The translations under genes were made by a program, and so were the position numbers. Below, piece by piece: positions 33,551 to 45,688 of a stretch of DNA of 64,000 bases (position 1 is its first letter; each line of letters opens with the position of its first letter). The DNA comes from Mermis nigrescens (taxonomy: Eukaryota; Nematoda; Enoplea; Mermithida; Mermithidae): positions 7,800,342 to 7,864,341 of the forward strand of contig JAVLUZ010000154.1 in NCBI GenBank assembly GCA_036768485.1. Direction: 5' to 3'. The notes beneath the pieces are model-generated. The model had not been told where the DNA came from, did not search any database, and was given only the letters and a program-made list of their open reading frames with translations.

Positions 33551-34228
33551 TCAATTATATGTACGTTTAAAGCCAAGATGTCCTGCAAAAACGTCATTGT
33601 GAAAAGCATGAAGTATCTCTTGTCGCAAAATTTCAGGTATTACGATAAGTTCTTGGGCCTGCTTTGCTCTAGGAGGTCCGTGATACAGTAAAATGCCATT
33701 ATAATATGAAAATTGATCATGCATTAACACAGTTTTACGAGCTAACAAATTATTGTCCGGTAATTCTTGTTTTAATAGAAAATTAATTATTGGTTTACAG
33801 AACGGATCTTCAATTTGCTTTTCAATTATTATGCTAGATGAAACGCGAGTAGTTAAAACGTTAGAACAAAAAGTACGAGAAAGTGCATCAGCATTGGCGT
33901 GATTTTTACCAGGTCTGTGAATAATTTCAAGATCATATTCTTGAAGTGAAGGTCCCCATCGTGCAATGCGTGGTGAAGGATTAGGCTTCTTTAGTATAAA
34001 CTGCAAAGCTGCGTGATCAGTTACAATGATAACTTTATGATCGAAAAGGTAAGTCCGAAAGTGTTTGACCGACCACACCACGGCTAATGCCTCCTGCTCA
34101 AAAACTGGATAACTCTTTTCTGCTGGTTTTAAGCTCCTACTAATATATGCAATAGGATGATCTTTTCCGTCCACATTTTGAGATAAAATAGCTACAATAC
34201 CCATGCCAGAAGCATCTGTGTGTATAAT
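33551..34228 (-). pseudogene. Ty3/gypsy RNase H domain, cut by assembly gap
   Basis: Begins at the gap edge with TDASGMGIVAILSQ, the first catalytic Asp region of the gypsy RNase H. It then has AYISRSLKPAEKSYPVFEQE (catalytic Glu), LFDHKVIIVTDHAAL (Asp) and HRPGKNHANADALSR (last Asp). These domains remove the RNA strand during reverse transcription. The reverse transcriptase, protease and gag should lie beyond the gap at higher coordinates but the gap is followed by an (AT)n run and a foldback, so the 5' part is missing or misplaced. The TGA at 33551 ends the open frame. Confidence 0.9.
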
Positions 34229-34328
34229 NNNNNNNNNNNNNNNNNNNNNNNNNNNNNNNNNNNNNNNNNNNNNNNNNNNNNNNNNNNNNNNNNNNNNNNN
34301 NNNNNNNNNNNNNNNNNNNNNNNNNNNN
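34229..34328. other. Assembly gap, 100 N
   Basis: A run of exactly 100 N, a conventional placeholder length, placed between the gypsy pol and an (AT)n run. True size unknown. Confidence 0.99.
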
Positions 34329-34524
<196 letters not shown>

Positions 34525-35145
34525 TAGCAAAGAAAAATGCTCCGATGGAACAAAAAAGATGAATATACTTGGAATTGTGGATTATTAAGGATGTAAAAGG
34601 ATGGGACTAGGAAAAATCTACCTAAAGTCGCAAAATCTGCTAAAAATCAGACTTTCTCTAAGCAACGCAAAAAATCGATGTATATTCTGCGGCCTCTAAA
34701 AAAGTGTCTTTTTTAAATAATGTTCGAAGTTTCAGATAAGAATGTACGAAATCTATCAAGGTTACTTTTTTAAATTGCTGGCACCTGATTGATAGAAAAC
34801 TAAGAGGTATTGTATTTAAAGTTGTTTTATTTTGTTATGTGCATTATAGCAAGCAAAGCAGGGGCCGATTGATTAGTGCACTCAATCGTTTCACATTTAG
34901 TCTAAGTCAACTTACGCGTTTCCTAATTTTTTTAAACCAACCATGTCTCCAATTGTCTTCGATGTTTGCTATTTCATTCAATTGGCTTAGAAGACGGTTA
35001 GTTTACTCAATATCATTTCCCATAGCTACTGCATAGCTAACGTGCTGCTTTTTCAATCATTTTTATGGTTAAATATTTATTTTAATCTGTTGGCCGCAGA
35101 ATATACATCGATTTTTGGCAAACTTACAGGATGGGACTAGGAAAA

Positions 35146-35702
35146 ATCTGGCCGCACGGTTGTTTTCGGGGACGGGGCTTCGTTAAAGAAGGTAGGCTAT
35201 GATTGGTCAGACAAATAAATGGTCTACTGTGTATTGTTAGAGTGAAAAGTAAGAGAATCGACTGTTTCGATCTGCACTTAGGACATCTCCAGACATATTC
35301 ACTCAATTTTGCCGATTCTTTGATCAGACTATAAGTTCCGTTGCATGGAATGCAATCGACACTACTGCGAAGGATTTTTTGGCTTTGAAAGTACTGAATA
35401 ACGCTTAAATTGTCCTTACAAATTACATTAAGCTCAAATAGATTCATTCTGACACTAAGTCGACCGATAGCGCAACACAAATTAGATTTTTCCCGTAGCT
35501 ACATTACATATTGTTATTTACCATATTTATTCATCCATATTAACAGTAGCTATTGTTTTACCGGTCGTGAATTATTAATGCCCTGCGTTTGTTTACTTTG
35601 CCGTTGAGAATACGCGGTAGACCACTTATTTGTCTGACCAATCATGGCTTCCTTTTGTAACGAAGCTCCGCCCCAAAAACGGACTGTGCGGTCGGTCCCC
35701 CA
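35146..35702 (-). mobile_element. Short Merlin-type element
   Basis: Inverted ends: left GGCCGCACGGTTGTTTTCGG...GCTTCGTTAA...GATTGGTCAGACAAATAA, and right TTATTTGTCTGACCAATCAT...AACGAAGCTCCGCCCC...GACTGTGCGGTCGGTCCCC. The inverted repeat is about 95 bp, with the left outer few bases missing. It interrupts the foldback arm; both flanks carry AAATCT. It contains the N-terminal part of a Merlin/ISXO2-like transposase but not the catalytic core, so it is a deletion derivative. Confidence 0.7.
35255..35480 (-). pseudogene. Merlin/ISXO2-like transposase N-terminal zinc domain
   Basis: The first part of the minus-strand frame reads MNLFELNVICKDNLSVIQYF, then LRSSVDCIPCNGTYSL and YVWRCPKCRSKQSI. This fits the N-terminal zinc-ribbon of Merlin/ISXO2-like transposases (Cx2C, then W-R-C-x2-C-x3-x-S-I). 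In the family it is followed by a DDE domain, but here the frame runs straight into the terminal inverted repeat, so the catalytic part is deleted. The remaining residues toward 35124 are translation of the repeat and of the host foldback. Non-functional. Confidence 0.6.
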
Positions 35703-36354
35703 TAAATCTGCTAAAAATCACACTTTCTCTAAGCAACGCAAAAATCGGAGTATATTCTGCAGCCTCTAAAAAGTGTCTTTTTTAAATAATGTTCAAAGTT
35801 TCAGATAAGAGTGTATAAACGAAATCTGTAATGTTTATTTTTTAAATTAATAGCAAGTAGCAACGCTAACTAGCTTCATATCCTGATCGATAGAAAATTA
35901 AGTGGTATTGTATTCAAAGTTGTTTTATTTTGTTCTGAGCATTAAAGCAAGCAAAGCAGCGGCCGATTGATTAGTGCACACAATCCTTAAGGGCATGCTA
36001 GTGTACCTATATCTAGTCTGTTTCAATTCAACTTAAGTGTTTCCTACTGTTTTAAACCATTCATTCAATTGGCTTAGAAAGACAGTTAGTTTACTCAACA
36101 TCATTTCCCACAGCTACTGCGTAGCTAATGCGCTGCTTTTTCAATCATTTTATGGTTAAATATTTATTTTGATCTGTTGGCCGCAGAATATACTTCGATT
36201 TTTTGCGTTGCTTAGAGAAAGTGTGATTTTTAGCAGATTTTGCGACTTTAGGTAGATTTTTCCTAGTCCCATCCTTTTACATCCTTAATAATCCACAATT
36301 CCAAGTATATTCATCTTTTTTGTTCCATCGGAGCATTTTTCTTTGCTAGTACCC

Positions 36355-36890
36355 CGCTTTTAATTAGTATGATTTGAGTACATCAGTCAGTAAACACATA
36401 CAGTAACATGCCATTATAATGAGAGCAGTCCGAGAACACGGAAAGCAATACTGTTCTTAACATCAGCATTATCCTTCTCTAACAAGACAATCTTACATTA
36501 TTTTAACAGATCAAAGTTTTTCAGCATTAACTTTACGCAAATTTCAAGTGTAAGGAACACTAACGCTCAGATTTGGAAGTAAAATAAATTTGTAGTATAA
36601 ACTACATTTTAACAACAAATGATTAGTGCAAATTTAACACAACTACTAGGTGTAGAGAAAACTAATAGTCAGATTCTCAATTCTGATTTTACGTAGAACA
36701 TTTTGAAAAAAATTAAGCTTCCGCAAGGCTCTAGAACAAGAGTTGAGTTAATAGGCAGTGTAAACTTTACACAACCACAGAGTTTAAAGAAAATTTCAGT
36801 CGGATTCGTTATTCTGATATTACGATCAATATTTATGAAAAAATTAAGTCTCCACAATGGCCCAAGGCCAAATAAATATCAGATGTGTTA
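36355..36890 (-). repeat. TGTAAA-type repeat, short copy 3
   Basis: Minus-orientation copy starting with the linker TACCCCGCTTTTAATTAG and CAGTAACATGCCATTATAAT. It contains TAAACTTTACACAACCACAG, AAAATTTCAGTCGGATTCG and AAATTAAGTCTCCACAATGG, the reverse complements of the 62-kb unit. Parallel to 53617-54130 with high similarity. It stops abruptly at AAATATCAGATGTGTTAACG. Confidence 0.75.
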
Positions 36891-37778
36891 ACGTAGACTC
36901 AGGCTACGTTCACTTCGCTTACTTAACCCGAATCTCAAGCTTATGCGCTCACACGGGGGTTCTCGCCCTTTTTAGGAGGTCGATCACCAGCCGGCGATTC
37001 GGGGGTAAGCGGCCCGGTCTATTCAATGTAGCCCGTCCCTCAACGCACGCACCTAGTGAAACTTACTTACTTAACCCCTTTGAGATTAAGTACCTAATTA
37101 AAGTAAGTTCCCCGGAAACCTAATTGAGGGCTCAAAAAGATTATTATTTAACTTGTTTTGGACCGAATTCCGGTGCTTGAAAATATAAAGGGTTCCTAAG
37201 TATAGTGTAGCACAAGGACAGAATTCGACAGCACGGAAATTCAACCGAGCCCAGTATCGTTAATTAAATAATTAATTTTTACAATATTTTTTGGACAGAA
37301 AAATTATGAAGCAATTAAAAAGCGACAGCATGGAGGATACATGCTGCTGACCGTCGTGTTACGCTAATCGGGTAAAATCAAACAAGGGCACAAAGCCCTG
37401 CCAAAGGCATATGACAACTGATGCTAATTGGCACAAACACGAATGATAAAAAACAAAGCGTAGGGCGAAAAGAAGCGTGCACACTACGCAGGAAAACTAA
37501 CAGACGAGTTCTGCAGCCAAGCAGATAAAAAGGCACGTACGGAGTCTGCTCACGTACGGCGACGAAAAGAAAAAAGATACGCTCAGCGCGGAAGCTGGCG
37601 GAGAGGCTCTCAGGCTCAAAAACTAATTGTAAAATGTAAAATCTTAAAGTGCCGTCAAAACTGCACTCGCACGCAGTTTTAACTGATGCGGAAAAAGAGG
37701 CGTAACAACACGAACCAAGAGATGAAAAGGATCTATGAATACGACAATAGGCCTATGGGCAAAAGCTTACGGTGAAGG
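36891..37778. other. G+C-richer unique stretch, no gene identified
   Basis: Base composition is more balanced than the surroundings. It contains a purine-rich block 37440-37620 (GGGCGAAAAGAAGCG, GGCGACGAAAAGAAAAAAG) and an inverted pair GTACGGAGTCTGCTCACGTACGG. It could be an untranslated or LTR-like segment, but no ends or coding frames support this. Confidence 0.3.
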
Positions 37779-37963
37779 CAGTGGCGGATCTAGGATTTTC
37801 CTAAGAGGGGGCGGTACCCCTAAGGAGGGGGCGGACCCTGACTTGGGCGGAAAAATTAGCCGTTTTAACCCGAAAATCGCTTAAAATGCTTAATTTTGCG
37901 CACTTTTTTGGGCCAATGGGAGAGGCGGCCGCCCCCCCCCCTAAATCCGCCCCTGGGTAAAGG
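37771..37963 (+). mobile_element. MITE, family B, short copy with 8-bp TSD
   Basis: Body 37779-37955 (177 bp): left CAGTGGCGGATCTAGGATTT, right CTAAATCCGCCCCTG, with GAGGCGGCCGCCCCC inside the right end. Flanks GGTGAAGG (37771-37778) and GGTAAAGG (37956-37963) match at 7 of 8 bases. This is the cleanest definition of family B ends and supports a hAT origin. Confidence 0.8.
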
Positions 37964-38229
37964 TATGTACAACGAGACAGGCACAAATATGAGACACACA
38001 CATATGATCTTTTAACACAAGTAAGATATATTAACACACATACCAATTCGTACTCAAGTCGCATTAAGCCCGAGTACCCATTTTCCTATCCCGGATTTTG
38101 TTTGAAAATATGTGTGGGAATGGAATGAAAAATATGATAATTTTTAGGGGAAGGTGGTCCCGGGCGACTCACTTAAGCGTTGCGCTTAACGGTCGTGTAC
38201 GTGCGTATGGAAATTGAGCACAAGAATGT
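37964..38229. other. Short intergenic stretch
   Basis: No feature recognised. Confidence 0.3.
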
Positions 38230-40200
38230 ACATCTGGGGGCAATCAATCGGTTTTTTTCATCTGTTTCAAAAAAACCCATACCGATTTTTTTCCCAAAAA
38301 TTTTTTCAGTGTAAAGTTTACAAACATAAGTTTGGCACATACAAACGTACTACAATTAAAGGGCTACAAACTGGCCCAAACCGAATTTATTTACACTCCA
38401 CTTTCTCTGTTCAGAAGTCGGGAGAGGTCGAATAGGATACAAATAAAGTACTTTCTAAGGGGTGGCGAACAAAAATATGAAGTGAAGAAGTCGGGAGAGG
38501 TCGAATAGGATAAAAATAAAGTACTTTTTAAGGGGTGGCGAACAAAAATATGGACAAACACGTATTTTTCACTGTCCACCACATTGTAAACTTTGAAAAT
38601 CTGAACCGAACGCCCCATTGAGTGTAAATAAATTCGGTTTGGGCCAGTTTGTAGCCCCTTGATTGTAGTACGTTTGTATGTGCCAAACTTATGTTCCGCG
38701 AAATATTTGATATGATTTACCAATTGAATACGAAAAAAACCTGTTTTTTTCGCCTATTTTACACCTCAGATTTCGAACTTTACACCCCCATAAAGAACTC
38801 AATATTACGTTTTTTTGAACGCGGTTTGCTTCGACGTGTAGCCCTTAAAAGTTACTTTATATTTATTTATTTAAATTATCTTAAGTCATAACCGAAAAAG
38901 TTGGCAGAGAAATCTTGGACAAAATCTGTTTTTTTACTCATCCACTAGAGTGTAAAGTTTAAACCCCTGGTACTGTGTATTAATTGTAGAAAAGTTTGAA
39001 GGTCAGATTCGCTATTCTGACCTCACAGAGAACATTTTTTTAAAAAAAATTATCATCCACGACGCTCTGGGCGGAAAAAATTTTTCAGTGTAAAGTTTAC
39101 ACCTGCACTAATAACGCAATATTGATTGTAAAGAAACAAAATAAATTTTGACGTGTAGCGCTTAAGACGAGGCAGATTTCAAAGGTAGTTACCACGTTCT
39201 TTCTACTAAGTGGAGAATATGGCAGGGAAAAAATATTTTTTGTCTCAGACTCTTTACAATAAACCGCCTCTAAATTCGAAAATATTACTTTTTAAGAAAA
39301 AATAAAAAAAGTTCCCCCTAGATTTTATAACCGTCTACCTTTTGAAACCAATCAGACTGCATAGAATGTAAAACTAAGTTAGATATGCTCTTGCACATGA
39401 AAACAGTAAAAAATCGTCTAATTTACACTCCTGTGCAACAACCAATTAGTGTAAAGAAATTTTAAGACCAGATTCGTAATCTACTAATTAGGGAAAACAT
39501 TTTTAAGAAAATTCATCATCCACGACGCTATGGGCGGAAAAAATGTTTTCAGTGTAAACTTTACACTTGCACTAATAACGCAATATTGATTGTAAAAAAA
39601 CAAAATAAATTTTGACGTGTAGCGCTTAAGACGAGGCACATTTTAAGGGTAGTTACCACGTTTTGTCTACCAAGTGGAGAATATGGCAGGGGAAAACTTT
39701 TTTGTCCTAGACTCTTTACAATAAACCGCCTCTAAATTCGAGAATATTACTTTTGAAAAAAAATTTAAAAAAGTCTCCCCTAGATTTTTCAACCGTCTAC
39801 ATTTTGAAACCAATGAGACTGCATATAATGTAAAACTGAGTTAGATATGCTTGGCCACATGAAAACTGTAAAAAAACTGTCTAATTTACACTCCTGTGCA
39901 ACAACCAATGAGTGTAAAGAAATTTTAAGACCAGATTCGTAACCTACTAATTAGGGGAAACATTTTTAAGAAAAAATTGGCCCTCCGCAAATTATTTGAA
40001 TTTTTGGTGTAAACTTTACACACTCACGACGCGCTCGGTATTGAGTGTAAACAAGAAAAAAATGGGGGCACTAAGTTTTTTTATTATTTACCTTTTAAAA
40101 AAAACCGCACCTCTCAGATGTGTGCCGTTATAGCTGTGAGGGGGGGACACGAATTTCGCACTCGCTGTGAAAAACATATAAGAAAAAAGGATGGCCAAGT
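38230..40200 (-). repeat. TGTAAA-type repeat, rearranged copy 4
   Basis: Holds many AGTGTAAAGTTTACA dyads (38310, 38590, 38950, 39090, 39550, 40010). Three internal rearrangements are visible. A 76-bp tandem duplication lies around GAAGTCGGGAGAGGTCGAAT (38415, 38489). An inverted pair is formed by TACAAACGTACTACAATTAA at 38340 and its complement near 38670. A direct duplication of about 462 bp has matching points at 39054 and 39516 (CATCCACGACGCT). It ends in CAGATGTGTGCCGTTATAGC, GAGGGGGGGACACG and the terminal hairpin at 40206. Non-coding. Confidence 0.75.
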
Positions 40201-40205
40201 ATATT

Positions 40206-40347
<142 letters not shown>

Positions 40348-40761
40348 ACATATTGTATTTACATGCTGAGATGCAGTTTTTTATGTACAATATCAATTTT
40401 TTAATGCATACAGGGGCCGCACTCATTGGCCGGCCGTATCAAATCAAGACAATATTTTTTATATTATTCATATTAGACACTTTAATGCAAAAAGCTCAAA
40501 TGAAAGAGGCAATATATTAATTGAAAGAGATTTTCGAGAGCTACAAATTAATGCATCTCATAACAAAAGCCATAAATCAGAGGAGCACGAGGTCTCTAAA
40601 TTTGTACTCCGAAAAGTGAGATTTTTTATTACAGTGTACGTCGACTGGACTGGATGTTTTCTTGTTTTTAAAATACGCTGGTTTTGCGGACCAAGAAATT
40701 ATCTTTCAGACGAGACCAAAACAAACAATCGGCTCGCCATAGGTAAAGAAGCAGTGCATCC
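40348..40761. other. Intergenic, no gene seen
   Basis: No recognisable feature. Confidence 0.3.
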
Positions 40762-41010
40762 CTAAACTTGTGCCCCATTTTCTGGAGGGCCCTGAAATTT
40801 ATAATAATATCCATAATTAAAGATAATTTCGTGGCACCTTTCGATGTTTATTTCATTGAGAGCGTGGATAATGTCATTTTTCAATTCCTGAAAGTTTAAA
40901 GGATGCATTTTGTTCATTTTAGATTCAATAAAGTGTCTAACGAAAAAATGCATCACGCAAAGTTGGAAAAATAAGAAAGTCCACGCATGAAGGAGATCCA
41001 CGATTCGCAT
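40762..41010 (-). pseudogene. Possible mariner-like transposase C-terminus
   Basis: The second half of an 82-codon frame reads LNFQELKNDIIHALNEINIE and then a Cys-His start, an aromatic segment and PPENGAQV. This resembles the C-terminal helix seen at the end of many Tc1/mariner-type transposases, where 'L..LK..I..A...I....' precedes an aromatic segment and a final 'C...NG.h.E'. No DDE residues, no inverted repeats and no upstream part were found. The first half (MRIVDLLHAWTFLFFQLC) does not fit. A weak assignment. Confidence 0.3.
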
Positions 41011-43452
41011 AAATGGGCAGCAACTAAATTCTTGAGGTCTTGATGGAGTTAAATTGAAAAAAACATACCAAAATTAAATCCTGCGTGTCTACCTTAGTCT
41101 ACGGTCGGTGTTTTGGATTCTCCAGGGTCTGAACCGCCACACTCCCCCAATGTGTGCCCATTCAGCCTTCAGTGGCGTAAATGATATATCTCTCAAATAG
41201 ATCAATCAATATGCATTGAGCCTGAGCGAGATTATTTTCAATCAAACTAATTGCACAGTGAATTCAGCGATATTTTGCGCGATGATCCTATTTGTACACT
41301 GAGGGTCTACCGCGTTAAGCTGATATCTAGTTCAATAATAGCCCGCGATGTTTAAACTCAGAAATTTCTTCAGAGGAACAACTCAAGAGAACCACTGTTT
41401 TCTCTGCAGGTCTGTGATGCACAGCATGGGCTATATGGAGGGTCAGCCGGTCTGGGGGACTCTGCCTTGGAAGGTTTTTTTAGCCACAATGATCTATAAA
41501 GGTAGAATTGCATGATAAAACAGCGTCATTAATTTTCTGACCGTCGTTTTACCTCATGTCCAAAATGTTTCCGTTTTCAGTGCTGGGGGTCTGGCCGCAG
41601 TATTCCACAGCAATGTCCGCCTACCTTGGGAGGTCGCGGGGCATCAACCGCTTTTGAGGTCGTTTAGTTAGCTTTTTGGTCCTAAAACGAACTTAGAAAC
41701 TAACCAGTGCTATAAATAGCGTCAAAACTGTGTTATTCCGATCTAGTCAAGTTCGAGCAATTTTGATCTGAAGAAAATGTCGGATTGTCGTTCAATTTGG
41801 CCTCCATTTAGCCTTAATTTTTCGTCAGAAATATTTCCCAGTTTTTTTTTTGGGGGTCAGGCTGGACTCCCAAGTGCCCTCACGCCCGTGTCTGGTCTAG
41901 GCCTTCGCCAAAACCGTCAGCCGCATACATGTCTGGTCACAAATGTCTGGTCCCGTCTGTCTCTAATTGTTCATGTATCCATTGCGTCATGTACGAGTAT
42001 AATACTTAAACCGTGTAAACAACAAGTAGTCTTTTTACTATCAAATTATCGCCCTCTCTGCAACTTTAGGAAATGGATTCGGTCGATAGCCAATCAGGGG
42101 CATTGGTTAAAAAGCAAAAAGTTGGAGAATCGTCAAGTTTGGCGGCCAATTTTAGCTCCGCGGATCACAGGCGTCCGCTAAAGCGCGAATGCACTGTAGA
42201 TCAGCGCCAGAAGAAATTCAGATCATGATTCTAAACGCTATCATCGGCTCTCTGATCTTTTAAAAGACCTCGATTCTCTAATACCTAGCCCAAATGGGAA
42301 AAAACGAACCCTACATGGAGACCATTCGCGAGACAATATTGTTTATTTGCCAGACAGAGGTATGTTAAGCCAGGTTCGTAAAGAGAGGAGAGGAGCCACA
42401 GTCTGTCTCAGACAACTTCGGTCATAAATTTTAAAATTATCTCCCGCAGTAAGCTGACAGATTGCGATTATAGCATTGATCTGATATATAAGTTATCGTA
42501 ACTCTGGCTTACTGTCGATGAAAATTCTTGAGAATTTATGCACGAAGTTATGTGAAACAGACAATATGTAAGTCTAGGGTTACTTGTCGTCTTGTCGTCA
42601 CGTCAGCCATCAAGGATAAAATGAGACTTTTCTGTAGCCTTGTTTTATATGAAAATCGCAATTTTGTTTCTGCACTCATTTAAGCAAATTTATAGTCGTA
42701 TCCATGCTTTTTTAGTAAGCGCGTTTTTTCGTCCTAAAAGTCCTTTACATTGACGGGAAAAGATCGCATCTCTTGAATGTATCTGCTGCTCAGCGAGCTT
42801 CAGCATCAGCAATCTTCAAAGCGCTTGCCTACCTAATAATAACTTTCGGTACCCCAGCATACATTTATCCCCCCACACTAACGGGATGCATGTTGAATAA
42901 GTGATTTTTTCAAAACTTACTCGTAAGTAATACAAAATATTGAGTACCGTGCTGTTGTTTACGCTCTGAACCCACCTAATATTGAACATGTAAAGTTTTT
43001 GTGTAAAGTTAAAAAATATGGGTTTTCTTCCTTAGTGACAGCTGAATTATTTAAATAAAAAACACCCTTTATCAATTTTGATTGTTTTAAAAATTGATTT
43101 AATTGAAGAAGGTCGCTGTAAAGAGTCTAAAGCTCGCTTCAGAGGTAAGAGTGGGCGATATCACCGACTGTTTTTCTTGGTTTTGCTGCGATTTTCCTGA
43201 TTTTTTGACGGCGATATTGCCATCTAAAATTCAGTGAATCGGATCCTTTTCTTTTTGTTCTGCGATATCGCCGACAATTTGTGCATAAAGTATAGTACAG
43301 TCATTGTAAGAAAATATTTGTACGCGCTTGGCTTGCATATGCATTGAATAATTAATTGTTATTGGACTACACCATGAATGTTTCATCATATTATGATCAA
43401 AAATAATAAGGTAGCAAAATAACGTAGACTAAAAAACTAAATAAACTGTTGG
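41011..43452. other. Mostly unique DNA with one dispersed repeat
   Basis: A family D repeat starts near 41410 (GATGCACAGCATGGGCTATA, GGTCAGCCGGTCTGGGGGAC) and may run to about 41880, where GGGGGTCAGGCTGGACTCCC appears. Beyond it, no gene is supported; the frame 41777-42181 spans that repeat. The part 43150-43290 has GCGATATC phrases like those inside the neighbouring palindrome. Confidence 0.4.
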
Positions 43453-44499
43453 ATTAAGAATAAGTAATCAAATGAAAAATTGCGAATTAATTATATTATG
43501 CGCCCTTTCGAGTCGTGAAATCCTTGATTTCCTGAGACAGTTGCATGCTTATTTTTTCAACTTTCCTGGCTGTTTAAAAAAACCTGAAAGACTTAAGGAA
43601 TGAGATCGTAATAAGACCTTTTTCTCTGTGTTCAAGAAGTGTGTTCTGTATTTGCGGAATTTTAGAAATAATTTTCATTATACAGGGTGGCGCAAAAAGC
43701 AACCATCATATCCAGCACCATAATTTTTTCTCTGCATCACCTCTGGCCTTGCGGTCTTCTGCTGTTTATACGAAATTTATCCAGCTATAATCTGCGAATT
43801 TCGCTTGAATTTTCAAATTTAGCAAAAGTCAAAACACTAATTTAAGGGTATGTCATTTTTTTAGCTCCTTCGAATTTCCAAAGAGTAATAAGTGAGGATC
43901 GATTAGGATTGTAATTTTTCAAGCGCTACTTCATGTGAAGCTCGGACGAAATATTAAAAATCATTGCTGAGCGAACAAAACTGATTAAAATAAATCAATT
44001 TTGCACTTTAATCATCATAATATGATCTCAATTTCATTTCAAGGCGTTAAAGAAGCAACAAAATTCATAAAAAAGCAAGATAGAATTTCTTTTTTTGTGT
44101 TTTTCATTTACAGGTAAAATTCGAAGTGATTCTTGCTTAAAAAAATGGCGTTCAGTAGACTTCATATTTTAGCCATTAAAGCCCAGCTAATGAAACTTTG
44201 CATTCTTGTAGAATAATGAATTGTAGCACGCAAGAGATCGTAAGGGTGTAGCTCAAAGTCTTAAAAAGTTATCGATGCAGATATGAATGTTCTTTTTTGC
44301 ACCACCGTTTTTTACTTTCACTGATATATTTTTAAAATTTTTCCTCAGTAATTTTTTATTTGATTGTTTTATTTATTTTGATTTTTTTAAAATAACTCTT
44401 CATTCAATTTCACTTTAACATTGCTATTTACAATATTACCTTATAAGTCCCTACATATGTATGTATACATGCGTACATTGCGTGTACGAGTATACCCAC

Positions 44500-44740
44500 T
44501 AGAATAGAAAAAATTGAAAATTTTGTACGGAATATGAGCCAAAATCAAGGCCAAAAACGGATGAAAATCGAAAATTTTCTTTGATTGCTTTACATTGACA
44601 GAAATTGTGTAATAACATAGTTTGAAAGCTAGCGCTTATACAAGATTTTGAGGTCATTTCGGCAGAAAAAAGATAAAATTTTGATCACCAGACCGGCTAA
44701 CCCCTCCCCCATATCATCCATGCTGTGCATATATGCACAG
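44500..44740 (-). repeat. Dispersed repeat family D, left palindrome arm
   Basis: Reverse-complement copy ending AGACCGGCTAACCCCTCCCC and ATCCATGCTGTGCATA. It matches 47455-47700 (plus), and in part 41413, 58441-58700 and 60350-60560. It contains the conserved AAAATCAAGGCCAAAAACGG/TTTTGGCCTTGATTTTGGC segment. Confidence 0.65.
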
Positions 44741-44769
44741 TACCTACGGATTCTCAGGCGGCTCTGACA

Positions 44770-44890
44770 TAGGTGATATCGTAGATTATTGTCCGCGATA
44801 TCGGCAGTGTCGCATCGCCCTTATCGCCGATTAGGGTCGACTATATCGGCGATATCGCAGACAAAAGTCGGCGATATGACCGATATTTAC
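44770..44890. repeat. CGATATCG-rich block, left arm
   Basis: Many overlapping TATCGGCGATATCG, GATATCGCAGAC and TATCGCCGATTAGG phrases within 120 bp, each largely self-complementary. Mirrored at 47290-47425. Confidence 0.75.
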
Positions 44891-44999
44891 TTCTGAAGCG
44901 GGCTATCAAACTCTCGCCGTGAAAAACCACATTTTGGTGCCGTTTTTGTTTTGTTTTGCATACCGATTTTCCTAGCTACATATCGGGAAACAATCCCTC

Positions 45000-45185
45000 T
45001 GATCATACGTGTTACGGCTGGAAAATTTGGGATGACCTCAAATTTTTGGCCAAAAACAGTCATAAACACACATAAAAACGGCTAAAAAAATTCGACTTTT
45101 TTTCATAAGTTGAGGCGGGAGTCAAAACTTTCTGGCTTTAGTGGCATGGAGTACGACCAACTTTGGGTGGGGAACACTCCATACT
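45000..45185 (-). repeat. Dispersed repeat family C, left arm
   Basis: Contains GATGACCTCAAATTTTTGGC, AAAACGGCTAAAAAAATTCG and GGCGGGAGTCAAAACTTTCT. The mirror copy is at 47020-47175. Confidence 0.6.
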
Positions 45186-45435
45186 ACCTGTTACATATCT
45201 GCCTCTGACAGAAAATACTGCGTCTTCAGCGTTGCACGTGTAATCAATTCGCATTTGTTTACACTCAACCTTGAGTCAGTTTTAGCGCTTTAAATGTTAA
45301 ATCTCCAGGTACAAAAATTATAAACATTTTAAATGCGTTTCTTTAATAATGAGTTATAATTGAGATTCGGAACTGTAGATTTCTCTCTCTCTAGAGGTGG
45401 AAAAACATGTTTCGCCTCAGTCTTCTCCGATTATA

Positions 45436-45688
45436 AGTATAGGTTGGAGGCACCAGAGTTCTAATGGGTAAAAGATTTTTCAGAGGTCAGAAAATAACCT
45501 CAAGAATGGTGGTATGGCCCAAAAACACCATTTTTCAATGTTTCTTATTGAGCACTATCCATTGGCATCAAAAAATTGCGAAGAATAATTCAAAAATTGA
45601 ATTCTGGGGGATATTTTGATTTCTAGGGGGGATGTTTTGATTTTGGGAGGGGGTTGCAAACCCGCCCAAACTCCCCCAGTTATGATTA
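45436..45688 (+). mobile_element. MITE, family A, left arm
   Basis: GGTTGGAGGCACCAGAGTTC at the left, GGTGGTATGGCCCAAAAACA and CATTGGCATCAAAAAATTGC inside, and CCCGCCCAAACTCCCCCAGT at the right. Mirror copy at 46490-46752. Confidence 0.75.

Noticed and set aside
35600..35702. Exact target duplication for the Merlin element
   Set aside because: AAATCT occurs on both sides, but the uninterrupted foldback arm already contains that hexamer twice, so it is not proof.
41777..42181. 134-codon frame
   Set aside because: Overlaps a dispersed repeat, no motif, no splice context.
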